A stretch of 6,615 nucleotides of DNA from Bacteroidia bacterium (lineage in GTDB: Bacteria > Bacteroidota > Bacteroidia > Bacteroidales > Dysgonomonadaceae): the NCBI GenBank assembly GCA_025999435.1, contig BNXH01000080.1, positions 1 to 6,615 on the forward strand. Direction: 5' to 3'. Of this stretch, positions 1 through 5,992 are shown piece by piece (the first letter of the stretch is position 1; every line of letters starts with the position of its first letter). The position numbers were made by a program, and so were the translations under genes. Below the pieces are notes generated by a model. The model ran no database searches, had not been told where the DNA came from, and saw only the letters and a program-made list of their open reading frames with translations.

Positions 1-81
1 AGATTGGTCTCGATACTCTTTGAATTTTTGCTTACAACTCTCTTCGTCCGGAAATTGAGAGAAAAAATCGATTAAGGTCAT
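1..81 (-). CDS. Partial transposase N-terminus, IS1595-family-like (runs off left edge)
   Basis: Reading the minus strand from an ATG at 81-79 gives an open frame of 27 codons to the window edge, beginning MTLIDFFSQFPDEESCKQKF and continuing KEYRDQS. From memory, the pattern of a short LIDFF..FP-E-SC-x-F start followed by R-x-Q matches the start of IS1595-family transposases, where it precedes a zinc-ribbon (CxxC...CxxC) and then a DDE-type catalytic domain. Those later parts lie outside the window, so the assignment rests on the N-terminus alone. A TATCTTTA box lies about 20 bases upstream. If correct, the protein would move the element by cut-and-paste or replicative transposition. Whether the copy is intact cannot be judged here. 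Confidence 0.6.
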   Translation of the reverse strand, partial: MTLIDFFSQFPDEESCKQKFKEYRDQS

Positions 82-101
82 AGAACTTAGATTTTTCTTT
101 G

Positions 102-109
102 TAAAGATA
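102..109 (-). promoter_or_regulatory. Candidate -7 promoter box for the transposase-like gene
   Basis: The minus strand reads TATCTTTA here, followed by C, about 20 bases before the ATG at 81. It matches seven of eight positions of the Bacteroidetes -7 consensus TAnnTTTG. No convincing TTTG -33 box is seen at the usual spacing, so this is a motif match only. The same octamer precedes two other genes in the window. Confidence 0.35.
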
Positions 110-195
110 ATCATTTTAGGTAAATATACGGGTATACATTATATATTAAATCCAAAATAGGCTAAAGTAAGCAACTATAAATCTCATAACATAGA

Positions 196-225
196 ACAGG
201 CAATGCCAACCAAAGCACTGCCTGT
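196..225 (-). terminator. Hairpin terminator downstream of the ECF sigma gene
   Basis: An 11-base stem (196-206 with 215-225) closes an 8-base loop, 44 bases past the sigma factor stop codon. On the plus strand one position is an A/C mismatch, but in minus-strand RNA it becomes a G-U wobble, giving an unbroken stem. That favours a role on the sigma factor transcript. The tract after the stem is only moderately U-rich, so the ending may not be a textbook intrinsic terminator. Confidence 0.6.
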
Positions 226-269
226 CTCTTCTTAAACGGCTTAAACTAACTTAACTAAACTACTTTTCA

Positions 270-860
270 TTACATTGTAAGCACAATCTCGTACTCTTCG
301 GCCATGCGGCGTATATTGAGTATCGCATAACGCATCCGCCCCAGGGCTGTGTTGATGCTGACACCTGTTTGCTCTGCTATTTCTTTAAAGCTCAAATCCT
401 GGTAATAGCGCATTTCAAGCACTTCGCGCTGGCTATCGGGAAGAAATGATATAAGCTTACGAATATCGGATGTGATCTGCAATCTGACTATTTCATCTTC
501 AACAGTCCCATCACATAACGACGGATTATTGAGCAAGTCCACCGGAGCCTCATCATTCGATACTGTATTCTCATTCTTTTTCTGACGAAAGTGATCAATA
601 ATCAGATTATGAGCTATACGCGATATCCACGCGCGAAACTTTCCTGTTTCCGTATACCGCCCTTGCTTGATGGTGACAATAGCCTTAATAAATGTTTCCT
701 GAAAAATATCTTCTGTCAGCTCCCTGTTACGCACAGCGAAATAAATATAACTATAGACAACTTGTTTGTGTCTATCCAACAGAATATCAAATGCAAGATT
801 GTTGCCATTAGAATAATCAGAAACCAACTGCTCGTCGGTCAGCGATAATAATTCTTCCAT
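270..860 (-). CDS. ECF-type RNA polymerase sigma-70 family factor
   Basis: A 196-residue cytoplasmic sigma factor of the extracytoplasmic-function type, which directs RNA polymerase to a small set of promoters. Region 2 spans about residues 23-95, with the core-binding DIFQETFIKA helix at 51-60 and the -10-recognition stretch FRAWISRIAHNLIIDHFRQ at 75-93. A variable acidic linker (about 96-125) leads to region 4 at about 130-187, which includes LPDSQREVLEMRYYQDLSF and the helix-turn-helix FKEIAEQTGVSINTALGRMR at 158-177 that reads the -35 region. Length and the two-domain layout are normal for ECF factors. The ATG at 860-858 is preceded by AAGAGA, a weak ribosome site. No FecR-type anti-sigma, SusC/SusD pair or zinc-finger anti-sigma gene is adjacent, so its controlling signal and regulon are unknown. 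It sits between an IS edge and a divergent lipoprotein. Confidence 0.95.
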   Translation of the reverse strand: MEELLSLTDEQLVSDYSNGNNLAFDILLDRHKQVVYSYIYFAVRNRELTEDIFQETFIKAIVTIKQGRYTETGKFRAWISRIAHNLIIDHFRQKKNENTVSNDEAPVDLLNNPSLCDGTVEDEIVRLQITSDIRKLISFLPDSQREVLEMRYYQDLSFKEIAEQTGVSINTALGRMRYAILNIRRMAEEYEIVLTM

Positions 861-956
861 TCTCTTATATTTTAAATAAAAAGAGTAATGTTTATTCTAT
901 AGGCTGTTTTTTTAGAGGTTATTAATAAAAAATTATGTAATAGTGCAAATAAAAAA

Positions 957-964
957 CAAATTTA
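957..964 (-). promoter_or_regulatory. Candidate -7 promoter box for the sigma factor gene
   Basis: The minus strand reads TAAATTTG, a full match to the Bacteroidetes -7 consensus TAnnTTTG, about 97 bases before the sigma factor ATG. No TTTG -33 box is found at the expected spacing. The implied leader would be roughly 90 bases. The region is AT-rich enough that a chance match is plausible. Confidence 0.3.
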
Positions 965-1198
965 TGAATTAGCCAACAGGATAAGATTATTTAACCAAAC
1001 TTCTAATGCTAATGTCAATCAGTATCCAGATTAATATATTAATTATCAATTAATTATAAACAAAGCAGTTAAATTAAAGATATACCATGTCATCATTAAA
1101 TGATTGATTATCAATAAGTAAAATAAACAATTACTCTTCTGGCTGCTTATTCGAATGACTAATAAATAATTTAATATCTTTTTTTTGAAGAATAATAT

Positions 1199-1206
1199 TA
1201 TATTTG
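1199..1206 (+). promoter_or_regulatory. Candidate -7 promoter box for the lipoprotein gene
   Basis: TATATTTG fully matches the Bacteroidetes -7 consensus TAnnTTTG and lies 39 bases before the lipoprotein ATG at 1246. A TTTG at 1184-1187 is too close to act as the standard -33 box. The leader that would follow is A-rich just before the start codon, as is usual in this phylum in place of a Shine-Dalgarno site. Confidence 0.4.
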
Positions 1207-1245
1207 TAAGCTAAAAGCTTTAAAAACTAACATATACTTGCTAAA

Positions 1246-2172
1246 ATGAAGCCCGTTATTTACTGCATATCTACTTTCTTCTTTCTTTTTTTTATTACAT
1301 CCTGTAGTAATGATGTTAAACTATATCATCCGATGGAGGACCCTGAAATAAAGTGGTTGCTTAAAACCGTTGATTATCCGAAGGAGAATCCGGGATTTAC
1401 AACACGGCTTTCCCAGACATTCTTTTATACTGACGATGAACTGGTGACAAAGATTGTAAATCCGAGCACTTCGGATTCACTGCTCAAAATGAATTACTGG
1501 CCGGATAAAATAGCTCTATCCAGACTAACAAAGGCATCTTCAACAACTACGTACGATAGCCTTATTCTGAAGCTTAATGATAAAATGCAGGCTGTATACG
1601 CTTTGCATGTGACATATAGGCAACAGGAAGGAAAGGAGAAGACGAAGAGTAATGACGATTCTACTACTTATGTTTACGATGCGGCAGGATACCTGATACA
1701 ATTCGATAGATATTCATATACCGGAGACAACTCAAGTTTGTCTCATACGGAGACACATACGATTGTAGATGGCAATATAACAGAGATCAATATAACAGAG
1801 ATCAATACATCCGGACACACTTCTTACAAGTACACCTATACATATGACGACAAGGAACATGCTATTCCTGCCGAATATTGCTATGAGATGCCTCTCAATG
1901 TTTCCGGATTATCAGGTTGCTGGCTTTTCCCCAACATGCCTTTCCTTTCAGAATATTTTGGCAAGAGGAATAAAAACAATGTCATACACATGACAGGTGA
2001 AAGAATAATAAATGGAGCAATTACTCCATATGGAGACATCAGCTATAAATATACGTTTGACGAGAACAATTTGGTGACACAAGTAGAGATGTCGGGAATA
2101 TCGAGAAGTGAAACCAGATTCGAGAATTTCATCACCTCGTTCTCGTACTATAAAAAAGAAATTTACTGGTAA
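1246..2172 (+). CDS. Hypothetical lipoprotein with YD-like repeat segments
   Basis: 308 residues, function not recognised. The N-terminus is a clear lipoprotein signal: a hydrophobic stretch (residues 4-18) rich in Phe and Ile, then the lipobox ITSC with the lipidated Cys at position 20. SND after the Cys loosely resembles the acidic signal that sends Bacteroidetes lipoproteins to the outer-membrane surface. The mature part is rich in Tyr, Thr and Ser with recurring beta-strand segments, such as TTYVYDAAGYLIQFDRYSYT, YKYTYTYDDKEHAIPAEYCY and YKYTFDENNLVTQVEM. These resemble YD/Rhs-like strands and the DUF4595-type lipoproteins of gut Bacteroidetes, but that family link is a guess. An exact 15-base tandem duplication encodes NITEI twice. 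The gene stands alone, divergent from the sigma factor; regulation by that factor is possible but not shown. Confidence 0.85.
   Translation: MKPVIYCISTFFFLFFITSCSNDVKLYHPMEDPEIKWLLKTVDYPKENPGFTTRLSQTFFYTDDELVTKIVNPSTSDSLLKMNYWPDKIALSRLTKASSTTTYDSLILKLNDKMQAVYALHVTYRQQEGKEKTKSNDDSTTYVYDAAGYLIQFDRYSYTGDNSSLSHTETHTIVDGNITEINITEINTSGHTSYKYTYTYDDKEHAIPAEYCYEMPLNVSGLSGCWLFPNMPFLSEYFGKRNKNNVIHMTGERIINGAITPYGDISYKYTFDENNLVTQVEMSGISRSETRFENFITSFSYYKKEIYW
1773..1807 (+). repeat. In-frame 15-base tandem repeat (2.3 copies)
   Basis: The unit CAATATAACAGAGAT occurs at 1773-1787 and again, identically, at 1788-1802, followed by five bases of a third copy. It lies inside the lipoprotein gene and duplicates five codons, so the protein reads NITEINITEIN without a frameshift. 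The exact identity of the copies points to a recent slippage or duplication event. Confidence 0.9.
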
Positions 2173-2183
2173 AATATAAATAA

Positions 2184-2290
2184 CTCCGCCCCGTAAAGCG
2201 ATGATAAAAGAAGAGAATAATTTCATCGGCAAAACAGAGCGGAGGGCTAATTAAGGGGCTTAGCCACATCTTTAAAGGAATATTCTCCTT
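2184..2290 (+). other. Run of three adjacent hairpins of unknown role
   Basis: Three inverted repeats follow one another just after the lipoprotein stop codon. The first has an outer stem CTCCGC/GCGGAG (2184-2189 with 2239-2244) and an inner stem CGATGA/TCATCG (2199-2204 with 2223-2228). The second, GGCTAA/TTAGCC (2245-2250 with 2260-2265), abuts the first with no spacer. The third is AAGGA/TCCTT (2275-2279 with 2286-2290). None is followed directly by a clear U-tract, so they do not look like a simple terminator. They could fold as the 3' untranslated region of the lipoprotein mRNA, a small RNA, or leftover mobile DNA. Strand is assumed. Confidence 0.4.
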
Positions 2291-2364
2291 ATATTATTAT
2301 TTATTATATAGAGTAAAATCCTCATAAATTTCCATAAATAGATTTTTCATTTTTGCACAAAATA

Positions 2365-2394
2365 AAAAGACAGGCTACATATTGCCTGTCTTTT
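2365..2394 (-). terminator. Strong intrinsic terminator for the Bax inhibitor-1 gene, probably bidirectional
   Basis: A perfect 11-base stem (2365-2375 with 2384-2394) encloses an 8-base loop, 23 bases past the stop of the minus-strand gene. In minus-strand RNA the core GACAGGC/GCCTGTC stem runs into a U-rich tail (TTTTTATTTTG), a classic intrinsic terminator. In the plus direction the stem ends in TTTT, so it may also stop transcripts from the upstream lipoprotein gene. Confidence 0.85.
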
Positions 2395-2417
2395 CAACTT
2401 ATAATTTCTTAGTCCGA

Positions 2418-3170
2418 TTATCTGCTACTTGCAGCAATTTTTGCCAAAAGACGTAATATTTCAATATACAACCAGATCAAAGTTACCATCAGCCCGAAAG
2501 CACCGTACCATTCCATAAATTTAGGAGCCTGATATTCTGCACCCTGTTCGATAAAGTCGAAATCGAGAATCAAATTCAAAGCGGCAATAATAACAACAAA
2601 CACGCTGATACCTATACCCAGCGGAGTAGCTGCATATGCAGGAGATGTAATTCCAAAAAACGACAAAATTAAACTTACTAAATAAAATATAGCAATAGCC
2701 CCTGTCGCGATAATAACAACACTCCTGAACTTTTGCGTTGCACGTATCACCTTAAAATAATATAAAGCAAGCATGATAGTAGTAACAGCAAATGTCAGTA
2801 TGATTGCCTGCAAAGCAATACCCGGATAATAGGCATTGAGCATAACGGAGATTCCTCCCAGCACAAAACCTTCAAGTATGGCATAAACAGGAGATAGATA
2901 AGGAGCAAGTTCTTTTTTGAATGTGATAATAAGTGCTGTAACAAGCCCACCTATAAGACCTATCCAGAATAGAGGCATGACAAGACCGGAATAAGACAGA
3001 CTACCAAACATATTCCATGTAACAATAGCTCCGAATGCAACCAAAGCCAATAATATACCTGTCTTGCCTATAGTCCCGTTAACGGTCATGGCCTGACTGG
3101 CGTCGGTAGCTTGTCCGACCTTCTCGAATACGTTTTTTAATGATGGATTTCCTGATTTAAATAAAGCCAT
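2418..3170 (-). CDS. Bax inhibitor-1 / YccA family integral membrane protein
   Basis: 250 residues, a multi-pass inner-membrane protein of the bacterial Bax inhibitor-1/YccA group (the BaxI_1 type). About seven hydrophobic segments can be seen: roughly 35-52, 61-83, 95-111, 117-137, 149-171, 182-202 and 221-241. The N-terminal 30 residues are soluble and end in MTVNGTIGKTG, a stretch typical of this subfamily. Other family-like features are LSPVYAILEG at 92-101 and the acidic LDFDFIEQGAEY at 202-213, just before the last helix. Relatives such as YetJ conduct calcium in a pH-dependent way and YccA modulates FtsH, but the role of this subfamily is not established. The ATG at 3170-3168 gives a full-length protein. 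It is a single-gene unit with its own terminator, divergent from the hexosaminidase. Confidence 0.93.
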   Translation of the reverse strand: MALFKSGNPSLKNVFEKVGQATDASQAMTVNGTIGKTGILLALVAFGAIVTWNMFGSLSYSGLVMPLFWIGLIGGLVTALIITFKKELAPYLSPVYAILEGFVLGGISVMLNAYYPGIALQAIILTFAVTTIMLALYYFKVIRATQKFRSVVIIATGAIAIFYLVSLILSFFGITSPAYAATPLGIGISVFVVIIAALNLILDFDFIEQGAEYQAPKFMEWYGAFGLMVTLIWLYIEILRLLAKIAASSR

Positions 3171-3203
3171 ATCAATGTAATTTTAAAGTTTTTATAATCG
3201 CTG

Positions 3204-3211
3204 TAAAGATA
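3204..3211 (-). promoter_or_regulatory. Candidate -7 promoter box for the Bax inhibitor-1 gene
   Basis: The minus strand reads TATCTTTA followed by C, 33 bases before the ATG at 3170. This matches seven of eight positions of the Bacteroidetes -7 consensus, and the distance is sensible for a short leader. No clear -33 box is visible: an A-run occupies the spacer. Confidence 0.45.
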
Positions 3212-3269
3212 CATATTTTTTTTTCGAAACTATTTGAATTTTAATAGTCTTATCCAAAAGTTAAAATCT

Positions 3270-3277
3270 TATCTTTA
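3270..3277 (+). promoter_or_regulatory. Candidate -7 promoter box for the hexosaminidase gene
   Basis: TATCTTTA followed by C lies 29 bases before the ATG at 3307. It is the same octamer as in front of the divergent Bax inhibitor-1 gene, so the 136-base spacer appears to hold two back-to-back promoters. A -33 TTTG is not found at the usual spacing. The A-rich sequence just before the ATG fits Bacteroidetes start sites. Confidence 0.45.
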
Positions 3278-3306
3278 CACACTGAATATTAAATACAACA
3301 ATCTAA

Positions 3307-5640
3307 ATGAAAACATTTCGGAAAACCATTTTATTTCTTCTATCATTTATGACTATTTCGTGCTTTGCCATTACTTCCTTACCAAAGGCTAACTATCAGG
3401 TAGTGCCGTTACCGCAAAGTATATCCACTATTGCAGGTGGAGATTTTACGCTGGATAGTAAAACTGTAATTGTTTACACCAAAGGAAATGCAGTACAAAA
3501 ACAAACTGCCGGATTTCTGGCTGAGTATATAAAATTCGGTACCGGACTTGATCTTAAAATAACAGATAAGAAGACCGATGCAAATGCCATCGTCCTGAAA
3601 TCGGACAACAGGAACGAAAAACCCGAATCTTATATCCTTACCGTTAATAGCAGACAGATCGTCATCGACGGGGCAGACGAAGCAGGTATATTCTACGGTG
3701 TGCAAACGTTGCGTAAATCAATCCCTGCCAATATTCAAGGGACATCGATAGCCTTCCCTGCCGTGGAGATAAAAGATTATCCACGATTTGGTTATAGAGG
3801 TATGATGCTCGACGTAGGACGCCATATGTTCCCGGTTGAATTCATCAAAAAGTATATCGACATTCTGGCTCTCCATAATATCAACCGCTTTCACTGGCAT
3901 CTGACCGAAGACCAAGGCTGGCGGATAGAAATAAAAAAATATCCCGAACTGACAAAAGCCGGGGCATACCGTGAACAAACCGTTATAGGAAGAAACACCG
4001 GCGAATATGACGGAAAACCATATGGCGGATATTATACGCAAGAAGAGGTAAAAGATATCGTAGCCTACGCGCAGAAAAGATTTATAACTATTATCCCTGA
4101 AATAGATCTTCCCGGACATATGCTGGCCGCCCTGACTACATATCCTGATCTGGGTTGCACGGGAGGCCCGTACAAAGTATCGCAGCTATGGGGAGTATTC
4201 GACGATGTACTGTGTGCCGGAAACGAAGACACATATACGTTCCTTGAAGGGGTATTTTCGGAACTGATAGAATTATTCCCGTCGGAATATATCCATGTGG
4301 GAGGTGACGAATGCCCGAAAAACAGATGGAAAGAATGCCCGAAATGTCAGGCAAAGATAAAAGAACTCGGATTGACGGACGACCCGGAACACTCAAAAGA
4401 AAATAAGCTTCAAAGCTATGTTATTTCGCGGATAGAAAAATTCCTGAACAGTAAAGGCCGCCAGATAATCGGCTGGGACGAGATACTGGAAGGCGGGCTG
4501 GCTCCAAATGCCACAGTTATGTCGTGGCGGGGAATAGAAGGAGGTATTGCTGCCGCTAAAGAACATCATGACGTGATTATGGTACCGACTTCTCACCTTT
4601 ACTTCGATTATTACCAAACAAGAGATGTAGACCACGAGCCATTAGGAATTGGAGGATATGTTCCTATCGAAAAGGTATATAATTTTGATCCTGTACCAAA
4701 AGAACTTACACTGGAAGAGCAGAAATACATTATCGGAACACAGGCTAACCTTTGGACAGAATACGTACCGACTTCCAGCCATGTGGAATATATGGTTATG
4801 CCACGCATCGCAGCATTGAGCGAAGTGCAATGGACTATGCCCGGAAAGAAGAATTATGAATTATTCCTGCACCGGCTCGACGGTTTGATGAAGCTATACA
4901 AGAAATCAGGTTATAACTATGCAACACATGTCACTGACATTTCTGCCAAAATAGAAACCGACACAAACAAAAAAGCCATCGTCGTAACATTGTTCACATA
5001 CGACAATGCGCCGGTATATTATACTCTCGACGGGAGTGAACCGTCCGTCAATAGTATGAAGTACACCGGACCTATTGAAATAAAATCGACGGCAAAAATC
5101 AGAGCTGTAGCCATCAGAGATAATGATAAGAGCAAAGAATATACGAATCAATTTGAGTTCAATAAAGCTACATTAAAAAATGTAGAGTTAGTATCGGTTC
5201 CTCACAAAAATTATACTGCCTATGGACCTGTCACTCTCGTTAATGGAACCAGAGGAGGAAATTCTCATGCAAACGGAGAATGGCTTGGTTTTGTAGGTAA
5301 AGATTTTGAAGCAATCGTAGATCTGGAAACAGCGACAGACATTTCGCAAGTTACTGTCGGCACATACATGGGCATCAGTGCTTGGATTTTCGGAGTAACA
5401 GAATATACTATATCTGTGTCAAACGATGGAATCGATTACAAGCAGGTATTCAGCAAACAGTATCCGGTAAGAGAAGAAAATGATCCTAGAGATATTACGG
5501 TAGATGTGAATGCCGAGTTTCCGACAATAAAAGCCCGTTATGTAAAAATAATAGCCAAACCAACCAACTCAATGCCCGGCTGGCATGCAGGGAAAGGCAA
5601 AAGGGCTTTTGTTTTCATTGATGAGATAATAATAAAATAA
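3307..5640 (+). CDS. Beta-N-acetylhexosaminidase, glycoside hydrolase family 20
   Basis: 777 residues, an exported exo-enzyme that removes terminal GlcNAc or GalNAc from glycans such as mucin, N-glycans or chitin oligomers. A signal peptide covers about residues 1-21; the TISC at 16-19 is a poor lipobox, so periplasmic and lipid-anchored forms are both possible. Domains in order: GH20b (about 28-157); the GH20 TIM barrel (about 160-506); a chitobiase/hexosaminidase C-terminal sheet domain with YYTLDGSEPS at 571-580; and an F5/8-type discoidin-like carbohydrate-binding domain (about 635-777). The catalytic pair is Asp334-Glu335 in HVGGDECP, where Asp positions the substrate acetamido group and Glu is the acid. 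Arg164 in GYRGMMLD and Trp389, Trp407 and Trp483 fit the sugar pocket. Length and layout are normal for Bacteroidetes. No SusC/SusD or other glycan genes are beside it. Natural substrate unknown. Confidence 0.96.
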   Translation: MKTFRKTILFLLSFMTISCFAITSLPKANYQVVPLPQSISTIAGGDFTLDSKTVIVYTKGNAVQKQTAGFLAEYIKFGTGLDLKITDKKTDANAIVLKSDNRNEKPESYILTVNSRQIVIDGADEAGIFYGVQTLRKSIPANIQGTSIAFPAVEIKDYPRFGYRGMMLDVGRHMFPVEFIKKYIDILALHNINRFHWHLTEDQGWRIEIKKYPELTKAGAYREQTVIGRNTGEYDGKPYGGYYTQEEVKDIVAYAQKRFITIIPEIDLPGHMLAALTTYPDLGCTGGPYKVSQLWGVFDDVLCAGNEDTYTFLEGVFSELIELFPSEYIHVGGDECPKNRWKECPKCQAKIKELGLTDDPEHSKENKLQSYVISRIEKFLNSKGRQIIGWDEILEGGLAPNATVMSWRGIEGGIAAAKEHHDVIMVPTSHLYFDYYQTRDVDHEPLGIGGYVPIEKVYNFDPVPKELTLEEQKYIIGTQANLWTEYVPTSSHVEYMVMPRIAALSEVQWTMPGKKNYELFLHRLDGLMKLYKKSGYNYATHVTDISAKIETDTNKKAIVVTLFTYDNAPVYYTLDGSEPSVNSMKYTGPIEIKSTAKIRAVAIRDNDKSKEYTNQFEFNKATLKNVELVSVPHKNYTAYGPVTLVNGTRGGNSHANGEWLGFVGKDFEAIVDLETATDISQVTVGTYMGISAWIFGVTEYTISVSNDGIDYKQVFSKQYPVREENDPRDITVDVNAEFPTIKARYVKIIAKPTNSMPGWHAGKGKRAFVFIDEIIIK

Positions 5641-5709
5641 AGACATCCTTGATCGTCAGAAAAATAAATTATATATTAGCAATTATATAAACCATTAAAT
5701 GATAAGGAT

Positions 5710-5904
5710 ATGAATCAAAAAAAATTAGGCAATTTTCTAATCGGCTTAGGAGTTGCGATCATTATGATTTCACTTATTTACATGATAATCAATCTTTCTA
5801 ATGCTGATAATTTCATCAATACATGGATGGCTTTTATGGTAGCAGGAACATCATCTGTATTTTGGGGAGCCATCTCATTATTTCTTAAGAAGAAACAAGT
5901 TTAA
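5710..5904 (+). CDS. Small two-helix membrane protein of unknown function
   Basis: 64 residues, not recognised. Two hydrophobic segments, about residues 8-28 (FLIGLGVAIIMISLIYMIIN) and 36-58, are joined by a short polar turn (LSNADNF), and the protein ends in the basic KKKQV. This predicts a hairpin in the inner membrane, with both ends probably on the cytoplasmic side given the N-terminal NQKK and C-terminal KKK. AAGGAT lies just before the ATG and is a better ribosome site than most in this window. The gene starts 69 bases after the hexosaminidase stop on the same strand. Only a weak AT-only inverted repeat (5669-5675 with 5684-5690) lies between them, so read-through transcription is plausible. 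A strong terminator follows. No function can be assigned. Confidence 0.75.
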   Translation: MNQKKLGNFLIGLGVAIIMISLIYMIINLSNADNFINTWMAFMVAGTSSVFWGAISLFLKKKQV

Positions 5905-5934
5905 ATGTAACTGATAATCATAAAGAATAAAAAA

Positions 5935-5967
5935 GAGGGTGTGTCAAAAGGTCTTTGACTCACCCTC
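5935..5967. terminator. Bidirectional intrinsic terminator between convergent genes
   Basis: A 14-position stem with one T/T mismatch (5935-5948 with 5954-5967) closes a 5-base loop. Plus-strand transcripts of the 64-residue protein gene meet ATTTTATTT after the stem. Minus-strand transcripts of the FKBP gene meet TTTTTTATTC. It lies 30 bases past one stop codon and 25 past the other, as expected for a shared terminator between converging genes. Confidence 0.9.
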
Positions 5968-5992
5968 ATTTTATTTATGTAAATTCTTATTA

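Larger units (their letters stand above)
861..1245. other. AT-rich divergent intergenic region between sigma factor and lipoprotein
   Basis: 385 bases with no credible gene on either strand. It should carry the promoters for both flanking divergent genes; candidate -7 boxes are listed separately. It is very AT-rich and holds several small symmetric motifs: a perfect 12-base palindrome TTAATATATTAA at 1031-1042, and ATTGAT-T-ATCAAT at 1103-1115. The nonamer ATTATCAAT occurs at 1042-1050 and 1107-1115. These could be operator-like, but AT-rich DNA yields such motifs readily by chance. Confidence 0.6.

Noticed and set aside
591..848. 85-codon plus-strand open frame
   Set aside because: It lies wholly antisense within the sigma factor gene and shows no recognisable domain; it is a shadow frame.
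1031..1115. Palindromes and repeated ATTATCAAT in the divergent spacer as an operator or a repeat array
   Set aside because: The copies are few, short and unevenly spaced in very AT-rich DNA; there is not enough to call an operator, origin or CRISPR-like array.
1948..2232. 94-codon minus-strand open frame overlapping the lipoprotein 3' end
   Set aside because: It needs a TTG start inside the hairpin region, is mostly antisense to the lipoprotein gene and resembles no family.
3409..5151. Several 60-130-codon minus-strand frames inside the hexosaminidase gene
   Set aside because: All are antisense to a full-length GH20 enzyme whose domains and active site are intact; none has a plausible protein character.
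5935..5967. GAGGGTGTGTCAAAA resembles the ends of some Bacteroidetes insertion sequences
   Set aside because: It is fully explained as a bidirectional terminator hairpin, correctly placed between convergent stops with U-tracts on both sides; no transposase or second end is present.
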